A DNA stretch of 64,000 nucleotides from DASZTV01 sp035547515 (GCA_035547515.1 DASZUS010000071.1:59002-123001); one strand, 5' to 3'; positions 1 to 8,991 are shown, counted from the stretch's first letter. Translations and numbers: made by a program. Notes: a model not told the origin generated them from the letters alone.

Positions 1-1
1 C

Positions 2-736
2 ATCCCGTACGACGAGAAGCTCGGCGTACATCCCCAGTCGGAGGGCTACACCCGTCACGAGGTGTGGGACTTCGAGGCCTACAAGGACCGTTACCCGCTG
101 CTGCTGTCGGCGCCGTACTTCGATCTCTACCGCAAGCAGGTCGTGAAGCAGGCCGACCTCGTGCTCGCGCTGCACTGGTGCGGCGACAAGTTCAGCGCGG
201 AGGACAAGGCGCGCAACGTCGACTACTACGAGCGGCGCACCGTGCGCGACTCGTCGCTGTCGGCCTGCACCCAGGCGGTGATGGCCGCGGAGGTCGGCCA
301 CCTCGAGCTGGCGCACGACTACGCCTACGAGGCCGCGATGATCGACCTGCGCGATCTGCACCGCAACAGTCGCGACGGCCTGCACATGGCGTCGCTGGCC
401 GGCGCGTGGAGTGCGCTCGTCGCGGGCTTCGGCGGCTTCCGCGACTTCGGCGGCCGGCTCACGTTCGACCCTGCCCTGCCTGAAGGCATCTCGCGTCTGG
501 TCTTCCGGATCCGGTGGCGCGGGGTGCGGCTACGCGTGGAGGTCGATCATCGCGAGGTGAGCTACTCGCTGCACGATGGCGACGAGGGCGAGGTCGCCCT
601 GTGTCACGCCGGCGAGGAGCTCGTGGTGACCGCGGACAAGCCGGTGACCCGCGCCCTCAAGCCGCGCGTCGCGCTGCTGCCGCCGCCTCCGCAACCGGTC
701 GGCCGCGAGCCGGCGCAGCGCCACCCGCACCCCTGA
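2..736 (+). CDS. Glycoside hydrolase family 65 protein, C-terminal part (5' end outside window)
   Basis: The frame is open from base 2 to the TGA at 734-736 and gives the last 244 residues of a GH65 enzyme, the family of maltose, trehalose and kojibiose phosphorylases that split alpha-glucosides with phosphate in the cytoplasm. Family hallmarks are HPQSEGYTRHEVWDF near the start, the KQADLVLAL helix and the YYERRTVRDSSLS segment, followed by the small C-terminal beta domain and a proline-rich tail. The catalytic Glu of the (alpha/alpha)6 barrel would lie upstream and is not visible, so the substrate cannot be assigned. A sugar-phosphate phosphatase often accompanies such enzymes; here the next gene, a histidine phosphatase, is convergent. 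Family assignment is firm, specificity is open. Confidence 0.88.
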   Translation: MPYDEKLGVHPQSEGYTRHEVWDFEAYKDRYPLLLSAPYFDLYRKQVVKQADLVLALHWCGDKFSAEDKARNVDYYERRTVRDSSLSACTQAVMAAEVGHLELAHDYAYEAAMIDLRDLHRNSRDGLHMASLAGAWSALVAGFGGFRDFGGRLTFDPALPEGISRLVFRIRWRGVRLRVEVDHREVSYSLHDGDEGEVALCHAGEELVVTADKPVTRALKPRVALLPPPPQPVGREPAQRHPHP

Positions 737-763
737 CGGACGACCAACCAGGCGCCGGGCCGG

Positions 764-1348
764 TTAGGTCAGGTTCCAGCTGGCGATCACCGGGACCTCG
801 CGCTCCCAGCCGAGCGTGCTCACTGAAGCGGTCGACAGTGCCAGGTGGGCGCCGGCCTGCGAGGGTAGCCCGATCCAGCGCGCCGCGAGCACCCGCAACA
901 GGTGCCCGTGGGAGAACACGATGGTGTCGCCCGCAGCCTGCCGGGCCTGCGCGACGACGCGATCGGCCCGGGCCGCGACCTGGTCAGCGGTCTCGCCGCC
1001 GGCTCCGCCGCCATCGGCGAAGATCGTCCACCCCGGCCGGGTGTTGCGGATCTCGTCGGTCGTCACCCCTTCGTAGTCGCCGTAGTCCCACTCGCGGAGG
1101 TCGTCAGTGACGATGGCGCGCTCGCCGAGGCCGGCAAGAGCACAGGTGTCCTGCGCCCGTGACATCGGGCTGGTCAGCACCTCGGCGAAGGCATGGCCCG
1201 ACAGCACGCGGGCGAGGCGGCGGGCCGCGTCGCGGCCTTGGTCGGTCAACGGGATGTCGGTGCTGCCGGTGTGGCGGCCCGACGCGCTCCACTCGGTCTC
1301 GCCGTGACGTACGAGCCAGAGCTGCGGTGACGCCATGGCCTCAAGCAT
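764..1348 (-). CDS. Histidine phosphatase family protein (phosphoglycerate mutase-like)
   Basis: About 194 residues forming a single histidine-phosphatase domain. The catalytic LVRHGETEW motif (phospho-accepting His) lies near the N terminus, the second Arg is in TSPMSRAQDT, and the second catalytic His is in VFSHGHLLRVLAARW. The substrate is unknown; these cytoplasmic enzymes act on phosphosugars, cofactor intermediates or phosphoproteins. The start is chosen at 1348 (MLEAMASPQ); ATG 1336 is equally possible. A longer frame to 1402 is disfavoured because it would overlap the divergent Nif3-like gene. It converges on the GH65 gene with a 27-base gap. Confidence 0.85.
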   Translation of the reverse strand: MLEAMASPQLWLVRHGETEWSASGRHTGSTDIPLTDQGRDAARRLARVLSGHAFAEVLTSPMSRAQDTCALAGLGERAIVTDDLREWDYGDYEGVTTDEIRNTRPGWTIFADGGGAGGETADQVAARADRVVAQARQAAGDTIVFSHGHLLRVLAARWIGLPSQAGAHLALSTASVSTLGWEREVPVIASWNLT

Positions 1349-1367
1349 GGCGTCATCGCTCGGCACG

Positions 1368-1373
1368 TATGTT
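1368..1373 (+). promoter_or_regulatory. -10 element TATGTT of a probable leaderless promoter
   Basis: TATGTT ends 7 bases before the ATG at 1381. With usual -10 to +1 spacing, transcription would begin at or next to the A of the start codon, giving a leaderless mRNA. No Shine-Dalgarno sequence is visible. No convincing -35 hexamer was found. Confidence 0.45.
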
Positions 1374-1380
1374 GACCCCC

Positions 1381-2532
1381 ATGCCAGCGGCTTCGGTGTC
1401 ACAGGTCGTCTCGATGCTTGCCGCTCGTTACAACCCGGCGTGGGCGGAGTCGTGGGACGCCGTCGGTCTGGTTTGTGGCGAGCCGGACGCGCCGGTGCAA
1501 CGGGTGCACTTCGCGATCGACCCGGTCGAGGCCGTCGTCGAGGAGGCGATCGCCAACGAGGCGCAGCTGCTGGTCACGCATCACCCGCTCTACCTCGGCG
1601 GCACCACCTCCGTCGCCGCGACCACGGCGAAGGGCCGGGTGATCCACCGCCTGATCAGCGCCGGCGTCGGCCTCTACGTCGCCCACACCAACGCCGACGT
1701 GGCGAACCCCGGCGTCAACGACGCGCTCGCCAGCGCTCTTGGCCTGCGCGGCACCCAGGTGCTCTCGCCGATGCCGGCCGGCCAGCTCGACAAGATCGTG
1801 ACCTTCGTACCGGTCGAGGACGCCGAGCGGATCCTCGACGCACTCGCGGCAGCCGGCGCCGGATCGATCGGTGACTACACGCGATGCGCCTACCTCGGGC
1901 AGGGCGTCGGGACGTTCACGCCGGGGCCCGGAACCTCCCCGACGATCGGTACGCCGGGAAGCGTCGCGCACGTCAACGAGGCCCGCGTCGAGACGATCGC
2001 TCCGCGCGCCTTGCGTCGCGCGGTGATCCAGGCGCTGGTCGCCGCCCACCCCTACGAGGAGCCGGCGTACGACGTCGTCGAGCTCGCCGACGTCCCGTCG
2101 GGCATCGGCTTCGGGCGGCTCGGGATGCTCGAGACCGCGACCACGCTCGAGGAGTTCACCCGCGAGGTGGCCGGAGTGCTGCCGGCGACCAGCTGGGGCG
2201 TCCGCGCGGCCGGGGACCCGCGCCGGCCGATCCGCACCGTCGCGGTGTGCGGCGGCTCGGGCGGCAGCCTGGCCGCCACCGCGGCCTCGTTGGGCGCCGA
2301 CGTGCTCGTGACCTCCGACCTCAAGCACCACTCGACCTCCGAGGCGGTCGCGGACCTCGAGCTCGGACTGATCGATGCCGCGCACTGGGCGACGGAGGCG
2401 CCGTGGCTGGACCAGGCCGCGCGCATGCTCGTGCTCGACGCGGCGGCCGCCGGCACTACGGTTGACGCGTCGGTATCGAAGCTCGTCACCGACCCGTGGA
2501 CCGTCCACTCCCACTCTGCCGAGGTGTCGTGA
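1381..2532 (+). CDS. Nif3-like dinuclear metal centre hexameric protein
   Basis: 383 residues of the Nif3/DUF34 family, widely conserved cytoplasmic proteins with a two-metal site and still-debated function (GTP cyclohydrolase I type 2-like). Metal-binding motifs are visible: THHPLYLGG, HTNADV, SDLKHH and DAAHWATE. Between the two halves, roughly residues 130-245, lies the PII/CutA-like insert found in longer members. The start ATG 1381 fits the family N terminus and a leaderless promoter. It overlaps the zinc-ribbon gene by four bases (GTGA) and heads a three-gene operon that matches Rv2230c-Rv2229c-Rv2228c of mycobacteria. Confidence 0.93.
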   Translation: MPAASVSQVVSMLAARYNPAWAESWDAVGLVCGEPDAPVQRVHFAIDPVEAVVEEAIANEAQLLVTHHPLYLGGTTSVAATTAKGRVIHRLISAGVGLYVAHTNADVANPGVNDALASALGLRGTQVLSPMPAGQLDKIVTFVPVEDAERILDALAAAGAGSIGDYTRCAYLGQGVGTFTPGPGTSPTIGTPGSVAHVNEARVETIAPRALRRAVIQALVAAHPYEEPAYDVVELADVPSGIGFGRLGMLETATTLEEFTREVAGVLPATSWGVRAAGDPRRPIRTVAVCGGSGGSLAATAASLGADVLVTSDLKHHSTSEAVADLELGLIDAAHWATEAPWLDQAARMLVLDAAAAGTTVDASVSKLVTDPWTVHSHSAEVS

Positions 2533-3272
2533 ACGCAGCTCCCGAGGACCAGCTCCGGCTGCTCGACGTCCAGGAGCTCGACTCCACGCTCGACCGGCTC
2601 GAGCACCGCCGCGCGACGTTGCCCGAGCACGCCGAGATCGCGGCGCTGCAGGAGCGGCGTACGGCGGTCGCCGACGACGTGGTGCGCGCGGAGACCGAGG
2701 ACAGCGACCTCGGCCGGGAGCAGGCCAAGGTCGACGTCGACGTCGAGCAGGTGCGCAGCCGGATGGCACGCGACCAGCAGCGTCTCGACAGCGGCCAGGT
2801 GAGCTCGCCCAAGGAGCTGGAGAACCTGCAGTCCGAGATCGAGTCGCTGCACCGGCGCCAGACCGAGCTGGAGGACGCCGAGCTCGAGGTCATGGAGCAG
2901 CGCGAGGCCGTGCAGGCGCGCCTCGCCGAGCTGCAGGAGGAGCTGCGCACGATCGACAGCGGCCTGATCGACGCGCAGGGTCGGCGCGACGCCGCCCTCG
3001 CCGAGATCGCTGCCGAGGTCGAGAAGACCACGACCGCGCGGGCCGAGACGGCGGCGGGCGTGCCGGGCGACCTGCTCGAGCTGTACACGAAGCTGCGGCA
3101 GTCCTCCGGCGGCGTCGGCGCTGCGGCCTTGCGCCGGGGCCAGTGCGAGGGCTGCCACCTGCAGCTCAACACGACGGACATCAACCGGATCCGCGAAGCC
3201 GACGCGGACGAGGTGCTGCGCTGCGAGGAGTGCCGGCGGATCCTGGTGCGCACGGCCGACTCCGGCCTGTGA
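2529..3272 (+). CDS. Coiled-coil protein with C4-type zinc ribbon (Rv2229c-like)
   Basis: 247 residues. Most of the protein (about residues 8-180) is a long charged antiparallel coiled coil. The last 50 residues carry a zinc ribbon with two Cys pairs, CEGC and CEEC. This domain order is that of the bacterial zf-RING_7/CT398-like family, thought to act as nucleic-acid or complex-bridging factors; the molecular role is not established. The GTG start at 2529 overlaps the Nif3 stop as GTGA, with a weak GAGG just upstream, and its own stop overlaps the next start in the same way, so translation of all three genes is probably coupled. Confidence 0.88.
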   Translation: MNAAPEDQLRLLDVQELDSTLDRLEHRRATLPEHAEIAALQERRTAVADDVVRAETEDSDLGREQAKVDVDVEQVRSRMARDQQRLDSGQVSSPKELENLQSEIESLHRRQTELEDAELEVMEQREAVQARLAELQEELRTIDSGLIDAQGRRDAALAEIAAEVEKTTTARAETAAGVPGDLLELYTKLRQSSGGVGAAALRRGQCEGCHLQLNTTDINRIREADADEVLRCEECRRILVRTADSGL

Positions 3273-4405
3273 CCCGCCTAATCGTCGAAGCCGACGGGGG
3301 ATCGCGGGGCAACCCTGGCCCGTCGGGGTACGGCGCGGTGGTCCGGGACGCCGAGACCAACGAGATCCTGCGTGAGGTGGCCGGCGGGATCGGGATCGCG
3401 AGCAACAACGTCGCGGAGTACCGCGGGCTGATCGCCGGGCTGCAGGAGGCGGTCGCGATGGGCGCGACCGAGGTCGAGGTCCGGATGGACTCGAAGCTCG
3501 TCGTGATGCAGATGAGCAACGCCTGGCAGGTCAAGCATCCGGACATGCAGGCGCTCGCGAAGGAGGCGGCGGCGATCCTGCGACAGATCCCGCACACGAC
3601 CTTCAAGCACATCCCGCGCGCGCAGAACTTTGAAGCCGACCGGCTCGCCAACGAGGCGATGGACGACCAGGCTGCCGGGCGGCCGTGGCGGCCTCGTGCG
3701 GCCGACGCCGCTGCGGATCCCAAGACCGGCAAGCCGCGCAACACCCTCTACGGCTGGAGCGTCGCGACCGGCCCGACCACGATGGCGACCCTGCTTCGTC
3801 ACGGCGAGACGCCGCTGTCGATCGAGAAGCGGTTCAGCGGTCGCGGCGACGCCGCGCTGACCGACCGCGGCGTCGAGCAGGCCGAGGCCGCCGCAACGCG
3901 GCTGCTCGGGATCGGGCCCGACGTGATCGTGACGTCGCCGCTTCGGCGTACCCGGCAGACCGCCGAGATCGTCGCCGCACGCACCGGCGCGGAGGTCGTC
4001 GTCGAGGACGGCTTCGCCGAGACCGACTTCGGTGAGTGGGAGGGGGCGACGTTCGGCGAGGTCGGCAAGCGCTCACCCGAGCAGCTGCGCGCCTGGCTCG
4101 ACGACCCGAACCTCGCGCCGCCAGGCGGCGAGAGCGTGGCGGACACGGCGAAGCGGGTCGCGGCGGCGCGGGCGCGGACGATCGAGCGCTATCCGGACGC
4201 GAAGGTCGTCGTGGTCACGCACGTGACTCCGATCAAGCTGATGCTCCGCGACGCGCTTGATGCGCCGTTGCACACCGTGTTTCGAATCCACATCGACCCC
4301 GCGTCGGTGTCGGTCATCGACTGGCGGGCCGAAGGCGCCTCGGTGGTGCGGCTGGTCAACGACATCAGCCATCTCGGCGGAGTAGCGACGCCGTTCCCCG
4401 GTTAG
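3269..4405 (+). CDS. Bifunctional RNase HI / acid phosphatase (CobC-like) fusion
   Basis: 378 residues with two enzymes in one chain. Residues 1-135 are an RNase HI domain with the catalytic acids D9 (EADGG), E50 (NVAEYRGL), D74 (RMDSK) and D124 (EADRLANEAM) all present. A Gly/Pro-rich linker leads to a histidine-phosphatase domain from about residue 172, with catalytic H178 in LLRHGET and a second His in VVTHVTPIK. Mycobacterial Rv2228c has the same architecture, removes RNA from RNA:DNA hybrids, and its phosphatase domain shows CobC (alpha-ribazole phosphatase) activity. GTG 3269 overlaps the preceding stop. The operon context supports the assignment. Confidence 0.93.
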   Translation: MTRLIVEADGGSRGNPGPSGYGAVVRDAETNEILREVAGGIGIASNNVAEYRGLIAGLQEAVAMGATEVEVRMDSKLVVMQMSNAWQVKHPDMQALAKEAAAILRQIPHTTFKHIPRAQNFEADRLANEAMDDQAAGRPWRPRAADAAADPKTGKPRNTLYGWSVATGPTTMATLLRHGETPLSIEKRFSGRGDAALTDRGVEQAEAAATRLLGIGPDVIVTSPLRRTRQTAEIVAARTGAEVVVEDGFAETDFGEWEGATFGEVGKRSPEQLRAWLDDPNLAPPGGESVADTAKRVAAARARTIERYPDAKVVVVTHVTPIKLMLRDALDAPLHTVFRIHIDPASVSVIDWRAEGASVVRLVNDISHLGGVATPFPG

Positions 4406-4416
4406 GAACTGTTCTT

Positions 4417-4692
4417 GTGGTCAGCATCCTGCTGTCGGTGACGTTCGCATGCGGCGTCGTCATCGCGGTCTCTCACGTCATCAACCAGCCGTTCATCGCC
4501 CCGGTGTACGACGTAGTCGCGAACCTGACGTCATTCAGCTCCGCTGTCGCCGCGTCGCTGCTGCTGGGTCACTGGGTCCCCGCGGCGCTGTCCGGGCTGG
4601 CGATCGTGTGCTGGCTGGTGCTTGCCCGGCGCACCTACTCGGCGTACCGGAGCGGCCGCCTGTCCCGCCGGCGCGAGGCAGGCCGCGCTTAG
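4417..4692 (+). CDS. Small hypothetical membrane protein
   Basis: 91 residues with an N-terminal hydrophobic stretch (about 3-20), a second membrane segment (about 44-69) and a basic tail rich in Arg, so a two-helix inner-membrane protein with the charged tail in the cytosol is expected. Start GTG 4417 (or GTG 4420) has no clear ribosome binding site. It lies 11 bases after the RNase H/phosphatase gene and could be the last gene of that operon. No family is recognised. The alternative is a chance ORF, but the clean hydrophobic pattern argues for a real gene. Confidence 0.5.
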   Translation: MVSILLSVTFACGVVIAVSHVINQPFIAPVYDVVANLTSFSSAVAASLLLGHWVPAALSGLAIVCWLVLARRTYSAYRSGRLSRRREAGRA

Positions 4693-4716
4693 CGGTCGCG
4701 TGCGAGCTCGGGGTAG

Positions 4717-4738
4717 GCCTGAGTCGTTGAGTTCAGGC
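4717..4738. terminator. Possible hairpin terminator between convergent genes
   Basis: GCCTGA at 4717-4722 pairs with TCAGGC at 4733-4738 across a 10-base loop, in the gap between the convergent small membrane protein and peroxiredoxin genes. There is no T-run on either strand, so it would be an actinobacterial-type terminator lacking a U tract. Weak. Confidence 0.3.
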
Positions 4739-4793
4739 GTGATGACGTTGTTGGGGTCCGGCTTCGCGTCCGCCGTCGCCCGGCTGCGCGGCG

Positions 4794-5276
4794 TCAGACC
4801 TTGGTGAGGATGTTCTCGCAGCTGCTGACGTCCACGCCGGCAGCCGGCTCGACCTCGAGCTCGGTGACGACGCCGTCCTCGATCACCGCGGCGTAGCGCC
4901 GGGAGCGCGTGCCAAGGCCGGCACCGGCCAGGTCGGCCTCGAGGCCCATCGCCTTGGTGAACTCCGCGTTGCCGTCGGCGAGCAGGAGGATGCTCTCGCC
5001 CACGCCCTGGGACTCGCCCCACGCCTCCATCACCCAGGCGTCGTTGACCGCGATGCAGGCGATCGTCGAGATGCCCTTGGCCTTGAGCTCGTCGGCGTGC
5101 TGGACGTAGCCGGGCAGGTGGATCTTCGAGCAGCCAGGCGTGAACGCGCCGGGTACGGCGAACAGGACGACCTTGCCGCTGCCGAGCACGTCGCCCGTGC
5201 GGACGTCTTCGGGCTTGCCGTCGCGCATCGTCTTCACCGCGACGTCCGGGATCTTGCTTCCGACCTCGATAGCCAT
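4794..5276 (-). CDS. Peroxiredoxin (Prx5-type, AhpC/TSA family)
   Basis: 160 residues, the normal length for a Prx5-like thiol peroxidase that reduces hydrogen peroxide and organic peroxides in the cytoplasm. The peroxidatic Cys is C49 in PGAFTPGCS. The family loop VNDAWVMEAW is present, with Cys residues at ACIAVND and near the C terminus (SSCENIL) as candidate resolving residues. Start ATG 5276 is supported by AAAGGGA upstream; a longer frame to 5678 runs through the RNase P RNA and is rejected. It is divergent from rnpB. Confidence 0.93.
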   Translation of the reverse strand: MAIEVGSKIPDVAVKTMRDGKPEDVRTGDVLGSGKVVLFAVPGAFTPGCSKIHLPGYVQHADELKAKGISTIACIAVNDAWVMEAWGESQGVGESILLLADGNAEFTKAMGLEADLAGAGLGTRSRRYAAVIEDGVVTELEVEPAAGVDVSSCENILTKV

Positions 5277-5344
5277 TCCTGTCCCTTTCACCAGTCGACT
5301 GTCATTGCATATCAGGGCCGGGCGGCGGTCATGCAACGCGGCGC

Positions 5345-5373
5345 TGGCAACCGGGCGTCGCGCGCCGTACGCT
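5345..5373 (+). promoter_or_regulatory. Candidate promoter of rnpB
   Basis: TGGCAA (5345-5350), a 17-base spacer and TACGCT (5368-5373) lie immediately before the mapped 5' end of the RNase P RNA stem at 5379. The -10 is good and the -35 is poor; spacing and position fit transcription starting at about 5379. Confidence 0.4.
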
Positions 5374-5378
5374 TTCGC

Positions 5379-5757
<379 letters not shown>

Positions 5758-5789
5758 CATCCCCTCTCGCGGTCATGGCGCGACTCGTT

Positions 5790-5795
5790 TACCGT
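5790..5795 (+). promoter_or_regulatory. -10 element TACCGT of a probable leaderless promoter
   Basis: TACCGT ends 7 bases before ATG 5803, the same spacing seen at several other starts in this window; no ribosome binding site is present. Confidence 0.35.
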
Positions 5796-5802
5796 TTCCG
5801 GC

Positions 5803-5991
5803 ATGCCTCTGCCGTTCAACTCGGAGAACTTCGCGTTCCACCTCGACCGCGCGCGATCCCAGGTCAACGTGGCGTCGAGCCAGCAGGGGCAGGACAAGGA
5901 GAACAGCCTGGCCTCCGCTCAGGTCCACGCGACGATCGCGCTCGCGCTCGCGACGTGGCTCACCGGAGCGACGCCGCCCGCCTCGCGGTAG
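5803..5991 (+). CDS. Small hypothetical protein
   Basis: 62 residues, starting MPLPFNSENF and ending with an Ala-rich amphipathic region. There is no signal peptide, metal motif or recognised domain. It sits alone between rnpB and the PAS-GGDEF-EAL gene. A -10-like TACCGT exactly 7 bases upstream suggests a leaderless transcript, which is the main reason for accepting it. A chance ORF cannot be excluded. Confidence 0.45.
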   Translation: MPLPFNSENFAFHLDRARSQVNVASSQQGQDKENSLASAQVHATIALALATWLTGATPPASR

Positions 5992-6078
5992 CGCAGAAAC
6001 GGCAGATCGGCAGATCGGCTGACTGAAGCGCCCGCCAGACGGCCAGCCGAGCGCCCGATCCGGTGAGAGACTCTCCGC

Positions 6079-7848
6079 GTGCGGGGAACGGCTGGACAGC
6101 CAGGCGGCGATGGTGAGCTGCCGCCCTCGGCGCCCCCGCACGAGACGTTCGTCGAGCTGCTCACCCGGGTCGGCTGCCACATCTACAGCGGCGAGGTGCT
6201 GCCGAACGGCGGCTACCGGGAGACCTACACCGGTCCGGGGATCGAGATCTTCCTGGGCGGCAGCCCCGGCGACGGCGCGGATCTCGGTGCGGCGTGGGCC
6301 CGCGCCGTACATCCCGACGACCGCGACGCCTATCTCGACGCCGCGACTCTCGACGGCTCAGGGGTGATGCAGGTCGAGTACCGGATGATCGGTCTCGACG
6401 GCGTGACCCGCTGGGTGCAGGACCAGATGTGGCTGCGCGCGCCGACCGAGGATGGCCGCCGCATCATCGACGGCGTCGTCACCGACATCACCAGCCGCAA
6501 GCACGCCGAGCTCGGTCTGCGCCGCCTCGCCCACACCGACCCGCTGACCGGGCTTGCGAACCGGCTCTCACTCGCCGAACGGATCGAGCTCGGCGTCGAG
6601 GCGCTCGGGACCTCGTCGGCCGGCATCGCGCTGCTGATGCTCGACCTCGACGGCTTCAAGGCGGTCAACGACACCTACGGCCACTCGATCGGTGACGAGC
6701 TGCTGATGATGGTTGCTCGCCGGTTGCGAGGGTCGCTGCGGCCCAGCGACCTGGTGGCCCGGCTCGGTGGCGATGAGTTCGCCGTCCTCCTCGAGCGGGT
6801 CGACCATCACCAGGCGCTGGCCGCCGCACAGCGCCTGCTGATCGCGGTCAACGCGCCGTTCGCGTTCTCCCGCGGCACGATCGCGCTCGGGGCGAGTATC
6901 GGTCTGATGCACGCCGCGGACGCCCGAGGTGCGCTCGACCTGATGCGCGACGCGGACGTCGCGATGTATCGCGCGAAGGCCGACGGCAAGAACCGCATCG
7001 TCAGCTTCGAGCCGGCGATGCAGGCGCGCGTTGCGCGACGCCTGCGCCTGGAGACCGAGCTGCGCCGCAGCGTCGACAACGGCGACTTCGTCTTGCACTA
7101 CCAGCCGCTCGTCGACCTCGAGACCCTCGACGTCGTAGGGGCGGAGGCGCTGCTGCGCTGGCGCCACCCCGACCGCGGACTGCTCCTGCCCACCGCGTTC
7201 GTCGACATCGCCGAGGAGACCGGCCTGATCCTCCCGCTGGGTCGGTGGGTGCTCGAGCAGGCGGCTCGCGACGCCGCCGTCTGGCAGCAGGCCATCGACC
7301 GGCCGTTCTCGGTGTCGGCGAACCTGTCGCCGAGCCAGCTGCACGACCCGGACCTGGTCGCGATCGTCGTCGCGATCATGCAGGACGCCGATCTGCCGCC
7401 GGACTCGCTCATCGTCGAGATCACGGAGAACCTCCTGCTGAAGGACGCCGAGCTCGCGCGGTCCCGCCTCGCTGCGTTGCGATCGGTCGGAGTGCGGGTC
7501 GCGGTCGACGACTTCGGCACCGGCTACGCGTCCTTCGCCTACCTCGACCGCTACCCGGTCGACATCCTGAAGATCGACCGCAGCTTCGTCGGCTCGCTCG
7601 GTGGCCGGCCGCGTGCCGCCGTACTGGTTCGCTCGATCCTCGAGCTGGCGCGGGCGTTCGATCTCGAGACGGTGGCCGAGGGCATCGAGTCCACCGAACA
7701 GCTCCGTACGCTGCGGGCGCTCGGCTGCAGGTTCGGGCAGGGCTTCCGCTTCGCGGTGCCGCGCCCGGCGGAGCACATCACCGCGATGCTCGAGTCCGAC
7801 ACGCTTGCCGGGATGCGCGACGAGCCTCCCGCAGCCGTCGCCGGTTAG
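6079..7848 (+). CDS. PAS-GGDEF-EAL bifunctional cyclic-di-GMP enzyme
   Basis: 589 residues, cytoplasmic, no membrane segment. An N-terminal PAS fold (about 25-135, ending in the DITSRKHAE connector) is followed by a GGDEF diguanylate cyclase domain with the intact GGDEF at 230-234 and an EAL phosphodiesterase domain with EAL at 356-358. The EAL metal and catalytic motifs are complete: ENLLLKD, DDFGTGYAS, LKID and AEGIES. It can therefore in principle both make and break c-di-GMP, with the PAS domain as sensor. The GTG start at 6079 is the only good start before the PAS domain. Its stop overlaps that of the convergent SRAP gene. Confidence 0.93.
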   Translation: MRGTAGQPGGDGELPPSAPPHETFVELLTRVGCHIYSGEVLPNGGYRETYTGPGIEIFLGGSPGDGADLGAAWARAVHPDDRDAYLDAATLDGSGVMQVEYRMIGLDGVTRWVQDQMWLRAPTEDGRRIIDGVVTDITSRKHAELGLRRLAHTDPLTGLANRLSLAERIELGVEALGTSSAGIALLMLDLDGFKAVNDTYGHSIGDELLMMVARRLRGSLRPSDLVARLGGDEFAVLLERVDHHQALAAAQRLLIAVNAPFAFSRGTIALGASIGLMHAADARGALDLMRDADVAMYRAKADGKNRIVSFEPAMQARVARRLRLETELRRSVDNGDFVLHYQPLVDLETLDVVGAEALLRWRHPDRGLLLPTAFVDIAEETGLILPLGRWVLEQAARDAAVWQQAIDRPFSVSANLSPSQLHDPDLVAIVVAIMQDADLPPDSLIVEITENLLLKDAELARSRLAALRSVGVRVAVDDFGTGYASFAYLDRYPVDILKIDRSFVGSLGGRPRAAVLVRSILELARAFDLETVAEGIESTEQLRTLRALGCRFGQGFRFAVPRPAEHITAMLESDTLAGMRDEPPAAVAG

Positions 7849-8543
7849 CGCGAGGCGACCGGCTTCACCGGCTCGATCAGCTCCGGCCCGTTGTTGCGGA
7901 CCGAGTTGACCAGCGGCGCCACCTCGTAGGTGTGCAGCCGCGGCGGCGGGATGGCCGCCACGAGCTCGCGCACCTCGTCGAGGTCGGTCATCGTCGGGTC
8001 CAGCCAGGCGTCGCGAAGATCGGCCGGTACGACGACGGGGGAGCGGTCGTGGATGTGGCCGACCTCGTCGGTCGCCGTGCAGGTGAGGATCGTGAAGGTC
8101 CACGACCAGGTCTCGCGGTCCTCATCCAGGGGCCGAAGCTCGTAGAGCCCGGCGAAGGCCAGCGGTCCGTCGCCGTACAGGTAGATCGGGTGCTTGCCGT
8201 CCTCAGCCACCATCCACTCGTAGTACCCATCTGCCGGGACCAGGCAGCGCCGGCGTGACGCCGCCGCCTTGAACGCGGACTTGGTGGTGACCGTCTCGGA
8301 CCGGGCGTTGATCAGCTTGGCGCCGATCTTCGGGTCCTTCGCCCATGACGGCACCAGCCCCCAGGACAGCGTGCGCAGCTGGCGGTCGGGCTGGTTGCTG
8401 ACCATCCGGTCGAGCACGACTCGCGCCGGATCGGTCGGGGCGAGGTTCCACGACGGCTCCGGCGGGTCGTCCACCACCGAGGCCACCTGGAAGTCGCGCA
8501 GCAGATCGCCGTCACGGCGGGTGCTCGCGTAGCGGCCGCACAC
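7845..8543 (-). CDS. SRAP domain protein (YedK/HMCES type abasic-site shield)
   Basis: 232 residues. SRAP proteins self-process to expose Cys2, which forms a thiazolidine crosslink with abasic sites in single-stranded DNA and protects them during replication. The GTG start at 8543 places Cys at position 2 (M-CGRYAS), which the mechanism demands; upstream in-frame starts would bury it. The conserved Asn (NARSET), Glu (GYYEW) and His (HDRSPVVVP) are present. A TAGAAC box 7 bases before the GTG may be a leaderless -10. It lies near Ku and the LigD pieces, which suggests a DNA-damage neighbourhood. Confidence 0.93.
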   Translation of the reverse strand: MCGRYASTRRDGDLLRDFQVASVVDDPPEPSWNLAPTDPARVVLDRMVSNQPDRQLRTLSWGLVPSWAKDPKIGAKLINARSETVTTKSAFKAAASRRRCLVPADGYYEWMVAEDGKHPIYLYGDGPLAFAGLYELRPLDEDRETWSWTFTILTCTATDEVGHIHDRSPVVVPADLRDAWLDPTMTDLDEVRELVAAIPPPRLHTYEVAPLVNSVRNNGPELIEPVKPVASR

Positions 8544-8578
8544 GCTGACCGTTCTACCTCTCGCCAGCGACCCAACTC

Positions 8579-8607
8579 TGGTCAACCGGGCCGGGATTGC
8601 GTAATGT
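8579..8607 (+). promoter_or_regulatory. Candidate promoter for the gene at 8653
   Basis: TGGTCA (8579-8584), a 17-base spacer and TAATGT (8602-8607) would start a transcript near 8614, leaving a leader of about 40 bases with AGGAG at 8641-8645. Confidence 0.4.
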
Positions 8608-8652
8608 GTTCACGCCCTTCACATGCGTAACACCAACACCAGGAGTTCTGAC

Positions 8653-8982
8653 ATGGCGCGTACCCCGGCGAAGAAGACCGCGGCCCGGCCTGCGGCCCGC
8701 CCCGCCTCGCCGGCGTCCGCTGGCGTGACCGATCTGGCCGGCGGCCTGAAGGCGCTGTTGGGCGCGGTCGAGGGCGAGGTCAAGGCCGTGACCCAGCTGT
8801 CGGGTCAGATCGACGACCTGGTGACGAAGCTCAACGCCGCGCGCGAGGAGCAGGCGCAGCGGCTTGCCGCCCTGAACGCGCTCAAGGGCGCGGCACAGGA
8901 CGGCGGTCTGTCGTCGTTCCTCGACAAGCTGATCCGTCCCCGCATGCCCCGCGTGCCAGAGACGCGCGCCCCGCGCGGCTAG
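8653..8982 (+). CDS. Hypothetical protein, basic N-terminus and coiled coil
   Basis: 109 residues. The first 25 are Lys/Ala/Pro-rich (MARTPAKKTAARPAARP, resembling histone H1 tails), followed by an amphipathic helix (about 27-75) likely to form a coiled coil, and a basic Pro/Arg tail. This suggests a small nucleoid-associated or nucleic-acid-binding protein, but no family is recognised. ATG 8653 is preferred over ATG 8623 because AGGAG lies 7 bases before it. It converges on the 9017-9343 gene. Confidence 0.65.
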   Translation: MARTPAKKTAARPAARPASPASAGVTDLAGGLKALLGAVEGEVKAVTQLSGQIDDLVTKLNAAREEQAQRLAALNALKGAAQDGGLSSFLDKLIRPRMPRVPETRAPRG

Positions 8983-8991
8983 ATGAGCGCA

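Noticed and set aside
2375..3268. Upstream part of the RNase H frame
   Set aside because: It overlaps the Nif3 and zinc-ribbon genes in another frame and consists of Arg/Ala-rich noise; RNase H starts at GTG 3269.
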